DNA from: Pontimonas sp.
GTDB taxonomy: Bacteria; Actinomycetota; Actinomycetes; Actinomycetales; Microbacteriaceae
Assembly (NCBI GenBank): GCA_021741925.1
Contig: JAIOWW010000037.1
Coordinates: 1-9,664 of the forward strand
Length of the DNA stretch: 9,664 nt
Direction: 5' to 3'
This document shows, in pieces, positions 5,432-9,664 of this stretch (the stretch's first letter is position 1; every line of letters begins with the position of its first letter). Both the position numbers and the translations under genes were made by a program. Below the pieces are notes generated by a model. It did no database searches, had not been told where the DNA came from, and saw only the letters and a program-made list of their open reading frames with translations.

Positions 5432-7447
5432 ATGGCGGTCACTACCGAAACAGCCCAGCCGAGCACGACCTATCCCGCGAGCGAGGATTTGCAGCTCGAT
5501 ACGGCAGCCTTAGGCCAGTATCTGTTAGGTCGTTGGGCTGAGGTCCGAACTCGGGCTCGGGCTCTGTGCGAGCGTCCGGACATGTGGAAGATCGAAGGTC
5601 AACCGATTCCTGAGCACCGGGCTCGGGTGCTGGAGCAGTTGGGACACCTCGTTGATGCTGGGGGAGTCCTGTTGTCATTCCCCGAAAGCGTCGGCGGCAA
5701 GGCCGACCCCGGCGGAAACATTGCCAACTTTGAACAGCTGGTTTTGGCTGATCCATCTCTCCAGATCAAGTCAGGAGTCCAGTGGGGCCTTTTCGGCGCG
5801 GCGGTGATGCACCTGGGAACAGAAAAGCATCATCTCAAATACCTGCCAGGGATTATGTCGCTGGAGACACCGGGGTGTTTTGCCATGACCGAAACAGGTC
5901 ACGGCTCGGACGTGGCATCGATAGCCACGACGGCGACGTACGACGACACCACTGGTGACTTCATCCTCCACACCCCGCACCGCGGTGCGTGGAAGGACTA
6001 CATCGGAAATGCAGCACTGCACGGAAAAGCCGCGGTGGTCTTTGCTCAACTCATCGTGTCGGGCGAAAACCACGGAGTGCACGCGCTGTATGTCCCCTTG
6101 CGGGACGAGAACGGTTTTCTTCCCGGAATTGGCGGTGAGGACGATGGGCCCAAGGGCGGCCTCAACGGAATAGACAATGGTCGCCTTCACTTTACGAATG
6201 TCCGTGTCCCACGGGAGAACCTCCTCGATAAATACGGCTCAGTAGATGAGAACGGTGTTTACTCGTCGCCGATTGAGAGCCGTGGTCGTCGATTTTTCAC
6301 CATCCTGGGAACGCTGGTGCAAGGGCGCGTCTCGTTGACGGGAGCTTCCGCCGTAGCTTCACAGCTGGCCATCACTATTGCGGTGAAGTACGGCGTGGTG
6401 CGCCAGCAATTCCCGGTCCCCGGAGGGGACACCGAGCAGGTCTTGCTGGATTACCAGCAGCACCAGCGTCGCCTTCTACCGCGCCTTGCGAATGCCTACG
6501 CCATGGTCTTTGCCCAGGACGAGCTCCTGAGTAGTTTCCACGATGTCTTTAGCGGGGCTAAGGACACTGAGGAGGAGCGCCAGGACCTTGAAACCTTGGC
6601 GGCTGCCCTCAAGGCTTACTCGACCTGGTCGGCATTGGACATTATTCAAGCTGCACGGGAGGCCTGCGGAGGGCAGGGATATCTGGCCGAGAACAGGCTC
6701 GCTACTCTCCATGGCGATATGGACGTATATGTGACCTTCGAGGGTGACAACACCGTGCTCCTGCAGCTCGTTGCGAAGAGACTCCTCGGCGACTACGCCA
6801 AACAGTTCAAAGGCGCGGATTTTGGAACGATGGCGGGCTACTTGGCCGACCAAGTGGGTGAGGCCGCCTTCAACCGTTCTGGTCTTCGGCGACTTGCTCA
6901 AAATGTTGCTGACTTTGGCTCCACCGCACGGTCGATTGGGTATGTCAGGAGCACTGCATCCCAACGTCAGCTCCTTACCGATCGAGTGCACAGCATGGTT
7001 GCTGAGGTTGCTGATCATCTGAGACCCGCCAGCAAGCTTCCCCCCGAAGAGGCGGCGGCGCTCATGAATAGACACCAGAGTGCACTCATCGATGCTGCCT
7101 GGGCTCACGCTGAACTGGTGGTCTGGGAAGCCTTCACCCACGCAGTCGATCGCCTGGAGGAAGGCGCCAACAAGCAGGTCCTGAGATGGCTGCGAGATCT
7201 CCACGGGTTTACCTTGATCGAGAAGCATCGAGACTGGTACTTAATGAAGGGTCGTCTGAGCGCTCACCGTGCTGAGGCAATCACGGACTACATCAACCAC
7301 CGTCTGCTACCACGACTGCGGCCTCACGCACTCGACCTCGTCGACAGCTTTGGCCTCAAAGAGGGCCACCTTCGCGCACCGATTGCCACTGGCGAGGAGC
7401 ATGCGCGGCAGGAAGAGGCCCGAGCTTACGAAAAGGGCGTAGCGTAG
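5432..7447 (+). CDS. Acyl-CoA oxidase/dehydrogenase family protein (ACOX-like)
   Basis: A 671-residue flavoenzyme expected to introduce the trans-2 double bond of acyl-CoA, the first step of beta-oxidation, with FAD as cofactor. The length and motifs resemble peroxisomal-type acyl-CoA oxidases rather than the ~380-residue acyl-CoA dehydrogenases: CFAMTETGHGSDV (149-161), then ACGGQGYLAENRL (411-423), then TFEGDNTVLLQ (435-445). E437 in FEGDN aligns with the catalytic glutamate of rat ACOX. Beyond about 455 there is an ACOX-like C-terminal domain. If it is a true oxidase, O2 is the electron acceptor and H2O2 is produced; if not, it would need an ETF, and none is in this window. The start ATG 5432 is fixed by AGGAG six nt upstream; the GTG at 5411 precedes the ribosome site and is unlikely. 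A methyltransferase gene follows 4 nt later. Confidence 0.92.
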   Translation: MAVTTETAQPSTTYPASEDLQLDTAALGQYLLGRWAEVRTRARALCERPDMWKIEGQPIPEHRARVLEQLGHLVDAGGVLLSFPESVGGKADPGGNIANFEQLVLADPSLQIKSGVQWGLFGAAVMHLGTEKHHLKYLPGIMSLETPGCFAMTETGHGSDVASIATTATYDDTTGDFILHTPHRGAWKDYIGNAALHGKAAVVFAQLIVSGENHGVHALYVPLRDENGFLPGIGGEDDGPKGGLNGIDNGRLHFTNVRVPRENLLDKYGSVDENGVYSSPIESRGRRFFTILGTLVQGRVSLTGASAVASQLAITIAVKYGVVRQQFPVPGGDTEQVLLDYQQHQRRLLPRLANAYAMVFAQDELLSSFHDVFSGAKDTEEERQDLETLAAALKAYSTWSALDIIQAAREACGGQGYLAENRLATLHGDMDVYVTFEGDNTVLLQLVAKRLLGDYAKQFKGADFGTMAGYLADQVGEAAFNRSGLRRLAQNVADFGSTARSIGYVRSTASQRQLLTDRVHSMVAEVADHLRPASKLPPEEAAALMNRHQSALIDAAWAHAELVVWEAFTHAVDRLEEGANKQVLRWLRDLHGFTLIEKHRDWYLMKGRLSAHRAEAITDYINHRLLPRLRPHALDLVDSFGLKEGHLRAPIATGEEHARQEEARAYEKGVA

Positions 7448-7451
7448 AAGG

Positions 7452-7910
7452 ATGACTCCTTCCACCGGATGGGCCCTGGTCGGAGCTCAGTTCGGGTTAC
7501 TGGCAGCACTCATCATCCTTCCCCCTGGTGATCTCTGGTCGCGAGGATTAGTCACCGGCGTTCTCGGAGGAGCACTCGTCGTTGCCGGGCTTCTTGTCGT
7601 TGTTGGTGCGGGTCTGCGGCTGGGACCGAGCCTCACCCCGCTACCGATTCCCAAAGACGATGGGGAACTCATCACGGGTGGTCTTTATCGCTTTGTTCGT
7701 CACCCCATTTATACGGGCGTTCTTGCGATGGCAGCAGGAATCGTCGTATTCCAGGCATCGGTAGCCCACCTGGTGGGCTTCGCTGAGTTGTGGGGCGTTC
7801 TCACTCTCAAAGCGCTCGGCGAGGAGCGAATGTTGTCGGAGAAGTATGAAAACTATCGGGAGTATGCCTCGCGAACGGGACGGTTTCTGCCTCGCGTAAC
7901 CAAGCCGTAA
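7452..7910 (+). CDS. Isoprenylcysteine/phospholipid methyltransferase-like membrane protein
   Basis: A 152-residue integral membrane protein with hydrophobic segments at about 7-24, 33-54 and 88-119. The motif RHPIYTG (83-89), followed by E124-E125 and YENYREY (132-138), is the C-terminal signature of the ICMT/PEMT-type membrane methyltransferases that use S-adenosylmethionine. Family members methylate carboxyls, lipid head groups or unknown acceptors; the substrate is not visible here, and bacterial members are often uncharacterised. The gene begins 4 nt after the acyl-CoA oxidase stop (TAG 7445-7447), so it is probably in the same operon and translationally coupled; the ribosome site is weak (AGAAGG lies directly against the start codon). 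The pairing with a fatty acyl enzyme suggests a lipid role, which is inference. Confidence 0.82.
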   Translation: MTPSTGWALVGAQFGLLAALIILPPGDLWSRGLVTGVLGGALVVAGLLVVVGAGLRLGPSLTPLPIPKDDGELITGGLYRFVRHPIYTGVLAMAAGIVVFQASVAHLVGFAELWGVLTLKALGEERMLSEKYENYREYASRTGRFLPRVTKP

Positions 7911-7933
7911 CAGAAAGAGGTTAGCATGCAGAC

Positions 7934-7951
7934 TGTCCCCCTAGGTGGACA
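7934..7951. promoter_or_regulatory. 18-bp near-palindrome before the TetR gene; likely autoregulatory operator
   Basis: TGTCCCCCTAGGTGGACA is complementary in 8 of 9 half-site pairs, around a CCTAGG centre. It lies 6 nt before the Shine-Dalgarno of the TetR-family gene and just downstream of a TAGCAT -10 candidate at 7922-7927. TetR repressors commonly bind such sites at their own promoters, so autoregulation is a reasonable inference. Only one full copy is present; the region upstream of the oxidase operon has none. Confidence 0.6.
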
Positions 7952-7957
7952 CAACAC

Positions 7958-7964
7958 AAGGAGG
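7958..7964 (+). promoter_or_regulatory. Ribosome binding site of the TetR gene
   Basis: AAGGAGG lies 5 nt before the GTG at 7970. The GTG at 7964 is part of this site and is therefore not the start. Confidence 0.85.
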
Positions 7965-7969
7965 TGTGT

Positions 7970-8725
7970 GTGGCACGGCGCAAATTGAGCGACGTTTCCC
8001 ATCCAGATCCTCTGCTCACCGACGAGTTCTGGTTGGAGTTTGGGGATGATCCTCAACCTCCCATGCGGTTGAAAATTCTCTACGTTACCTTTGGCGAAGT
8101 CGCTAACTCTGGTCCCGGCTCCTTTAACGTTGCGAGCGTGTGTGATCGTTTAGGCATCACCTACCCCATGGTCAATCACTACTTCGGCAGCCGGGATGGG
8201 CTGTTGGCCGAAGGCGCATCCATGGTGTACGAGCGCTACGTCGAGCGGCTGTGGGACGCTGCGATGGCCGCTCCTCGAAATCCAGAAGCTCGCCTCAAGG
8301 CATGGATGATGGCTCAGATTACCGAGACACTCATCATGGGCGGATGGGGTCCGATCTTGAACTATCCGCTCGCCGCTCGTGAGGTGACGGCGGAAATTGA
8401 TGCCAAGTTCCAAAAGCCACTCAACCGCGTGTTTGAACTTAACCTCGCGCGCCTCGCCATCTTGGTGAGGGACGTGCGCAAAGACACGGTGACGGACATT
8501 GCCTACACTGCCAAGAAATACCCTCGGACGCAGTTGCTGACCGACCCCTATCTTTTGAGTGTGATGCCAACCGTCTCGTGGTCAATTTTCGGCATGTCGG
8601 TATGGGTGGCGGGTGAGCATGCGCCGGCCCGGAATATCAAAGAAATCAGCTCTCTCGTCAAGGTGCTGCTCGAGACTCATTTCCGCACAATCGTGTCCAT
8701 CATTAGAAACCACCCCGATAACTAA
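7970..8725 (+). CDS. TetR/AcrR-family transcriptional regulator
   Basis: A 251-residue DNA-binding repressor, longer than the usual 190-220 residues because of about 30 extra N-terminal residues. The helix-turn-helix spans about 52-73, with the conserved end VNHYFGSRDGLLAE (68-81). The rest (about 85-251) is the helical ligand-binding and dimerisation domain, with no clear match to a specific subfamily. The GTG at 7970 is set by AAGGAGG five nt upstream. It is 59 nt downstream of the methyltransferase, in the same direction, with its own candidate promoter and operator (7934-7951). It most likely controls the oxidase-methyltransferase pair or itself. An acyl-CoA ligand would fit the neighbour but is not shown by the sequence. 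Confidence 0.88.
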   Translation: MARRKLSDVSHPDPLLTDEFWLEFGDDPQPPMRLKILYVTFGEVANSGPGSFNVASVCDRLGITYPMVNHYFGSRDGLLAEGASMVYERYVERLWDAAMAAPRNPEARLKAWMMAQITETLIMGGWGPILNYPLAAREVTAEIDAKFQKPLNRVFELNLARLAILVRDVRKDTVTDIAYTAKKYPRTQLLTDPYLLSVMPTVSWSIFGMSVWVAGEHAPARNIKEISSLVKVLLETHFRTIVSIIRNHPDN

Positions 8726-8758
8726 ACTCATTTCCATTTAATTTGTTAGCCTTAGTGC

Positions 8759-8956
8759 GTGGACAGCGCGCCGGAACCCTCTGGGTTTGACTCGTCTGTT
8801 CTGGTTGCTCTGAGCATTGGGCTCGGCTCGATGGCCGCTCTCCTCGCTGGCATTGCGCTCTATCTGTTGCTCAAGAACCAAGGTGCGTTCCAGAAAGCTC
8901 GATACCGCAGCAACCACTCCTTCACTGAGCCCGAAGCTAATCTGTTAGAGCCCTAA
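8759..8956 (+). CDS. Small single-span membrane protein, unknown function
   Basis: A 65-residue protein with one hydrophobic helix at about 14-38 (VLVALSIGLGSMAALLAGIA and the following residues), a short acidic N-terminus and a Lys/Arg-rich stretch after it (KNQGAFQKARYR), predicting an outside-N, inside-C orientation. I do not recognise the family. GC-rich third codon positions and a gap-filling position between the regulator and pntA support a real gene. No Shine-Dalgarno precedes the GTG at 8759; TAGCCT (8747-8752) at -10 spacing suggests a leaderless transcript beginning at or near the start codon. Possible roles include a membrane subunit or an anchor for a neighbouring protein, but nothing in the sequence decides this. 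Confidence 0.6.
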   Translation: MDSAPEPSGFDSSVLVALSIGLGSMAALLAGIALYLLLKNQGAFQKARYRSNHSFTEPEANLLEP

Positions 8957-8970
8957 CTGACATCCCGACC

Positions 8971-8979
8971 TGGTACGGT
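8971..8979 (+). promoter_or_regulatory. Extended -10 promoter candidate for pntA
   Basis: TGGTACGGT carries the TG-N-TANNNT pattern of an extended -10. Initiation near 8986 would put the leader hairpin (8992-9014) at the very 5' end of the mRNA. A CTGACA (8957-8962) upstream resembles a -35 but is too close (11 bp), so the extended -10 would have to do most of the work. Confidence 0.3.
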
Positions 8980-8991
8980 TGTTCTCGCTCA

Positions 8992-9014
8992 CCCTTGAGG
9001 AGGCCTCTCGAGGG
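8992..9014 (+). promoter_or_regulatory. Leader hairpin upstream of pntA
   Basis: CCCTTGAG (8992-8999) pairs with CTCGAGGG (9007-9014), 8 bp with one G-U, around a 7-nt loop (GAGGCCT). An SD-like GAGGAGG (8997-9003) spans the stem and loop but has no start codon at a useful distance. No T-tract follows, so it is not an obvious terminator of the small upstream gene. It could stabilise the mRNA or affect translation. Confidence 0.4.
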
Positions 9015-9041
9015 AGTCACTAACCACGAGGGTGAAATGTC

Positions 9042-9664
9042 ATGATTGTTGGAGTTCCGAAAGAGCCCATTTCCGGTGAGAACAGGGTTGCCGCAACGCC
9101 CGAGTCCGTCAAGCAGCTCATTAATGCTGGGCTCAAAGTTACTGTCCAAAAGGGTGCGGGAGTTGCTGCGGGGTACGCAGATGACGCCTACAAAGAAGCG
9201 GGCGCCACACTGGCGCCGACGCTTAACGTTGGTTCCGTAGATGTCCTCGCTCACGTTCGACCTTTAGCGCCAGCCACAATCAAGAAGCTGAAAAAGGGCG
9301 CGATCACTATTGGTCTCGCCTCACCCGCGTCAGAGACCGCTGCTGTCAAGGCGTTGCGCGACCAGAAGGTCACCTCGTTCGCCCTAGAGCTTGTTCCTCG
9401 TATTTCTCGGGCACAGTCCATGGATGCCCTCACCTCGCAAGCCCTGGTTGCCGGTTACCGCTGTGTTCTGGAAGCCGCGATGCGACTACCGCGGTTCTTC
9501 CCCCTCTACATGACTGCGGCGGGAACCGTTCCTCCAGCAACAGTCTTGGTTTTGGGCGCTGGCGTTGCGGGCCTTCAGGCCATCGCGACGGCAAAGCGCC
9601 TGGGTGCCAAGGTCAATGCCTACGATGTCCGATCAGCTTCTGCTGACGAGGTTCGCTCGATGGG
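9042..9664 (+). CDS. pntA: NAD(P) transhydrogenase alpha subunit, 3' truncated by the window
   Basis: The alpha subunit carries the NAD(H)-binding domain of the membrane proton-translocating transhydrogenase, which drives NADPH formation from NADH using the proton gradient. The first 207 residues are present. They begin MIVGVPKEPISGENRVAATPE, include RISRAQSMDAL (120-130) and the Rossmann motif GAGVAGLQA (172-180) followed by IATAKRLGA, then YDVRSAS. These separate PntA from the related alanine dehydrogenase. The start ATG 9042 follows GAGGGTGA (9028-9035). The sequence ends at 9664, in frame, so the gene continues; whether it is the split pntAA form or the long fused form cannot be told. Two further subunit genes would be expected downstream. 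Confidence 0.93.
   Translation, partial: MIVGVPKEPISGENRVAATPESVKQLINAGLKVTVQKGAGVAAGYADDAYKEAGATLAPTLNVGSVDVLAHVRPLAPATIKKLKKGAITIGLASPASETAAVKALRDQKVTSFALELVPRISRAQSMDALTSQALVAGYRCVLEAAMRLPRFFPLYMTAAGTVPPATVLVLGAGVAGLQAIATAKRLGAKVNAYDVRSASADEVRSM

Noticed and set aside
6476..7228. A 250-residue ORF on the minus strand
   Set aside because: It is antisense to the acyl-CoA oxidase, with no domain or ribosome site, and the plus strand carries conserved ACOX motifs throughout.
8724..8758. AT-rich stretch after the TetR gene as a terminator
   Set aside because: No stem of useful length was found before the T-rich bases; it looks more like promoter DNA for the small gene.
1..9664. Mobile element, CRISPR array or tRNA
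   Set aside because: No repeat-spacer pattern, transposase, integrase or cloverleaf could be found on either strand.

Overview
This is ordinary chromosomal sequence from a high-GC Gram-positive bacterium, most likely an actinobacterium and possibly a small-genome Microbacteriaceae. The evidence is moderately high GC judged by eye, frequent GTG starts, very tight gene packing, and actinobacterial-style proteins (a DEAD-box helicase with a charged N-terminal extension, a CysK-CysE-PlsC cluster, and a PntA with the GLQAIATAKRLGA motif). The taxonomic call is inference. I see no phage, transposon, CRISPR array, toxin or tRNA/rRNA gene.

Layout. A DEAD-box RNA helicase (102-1655, +) converges on an EamA/DMT-type membrane transporter (1652-2521, -). 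After a 106-bp regulatory gap come cysK, cysE and a PlsC-like acyltransferase (2628-4830, +), almost certainly one operon; cysE and cysK together make cysteine from serine. This operon converges on a thioredoxin (4827-5210, -). A 221-bp divergent region then leads to a large acyl-CoA oxidase/dehydrogenase (5432-7447, +). This is followed 4 nt later by a small membrane methyltransferase of the isoprenylcysteine/phospholipid type, and 59 nt after that by a TetR-family regulator (7970-8725, +). A single-span small membrane protein (8759-8956) and the 5' part of the NAD(P) transhydrogenase alpha subunit gene (9042 to the window end) close the window.

How the genes fit together. Three redox/sulfur threads lie close to each other: cysteine synthesis (CysE, CysK), thiol-disulfide exchange (thioredoxin) and NADPH supply (transhydrogenase). 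Thioredoxin is preceded by a perfect 16-bp palindrome of the ATACCCC/GGGGTAT type, which resembles operators of the CsoR/CstR regulator family. This suggests persulfide or metal control of thioredoxin by a regulator encoded elsewhere.

The interest is mostly in the non-coding and overlapping DNA. There is the thioredoxin palindrome, an 18-bp near-palindrome overlapping the TetR leader, and a 9-bp direct repeat two helical turns apart before cysK. There is also a 10-bp-stem hairpin placed where two genes converge, a leader hairpin before pntA, and two convergent gene pairs that share their stop codons in one CTAG tetranucleotide. I did not find a convincing new multi-gene system.
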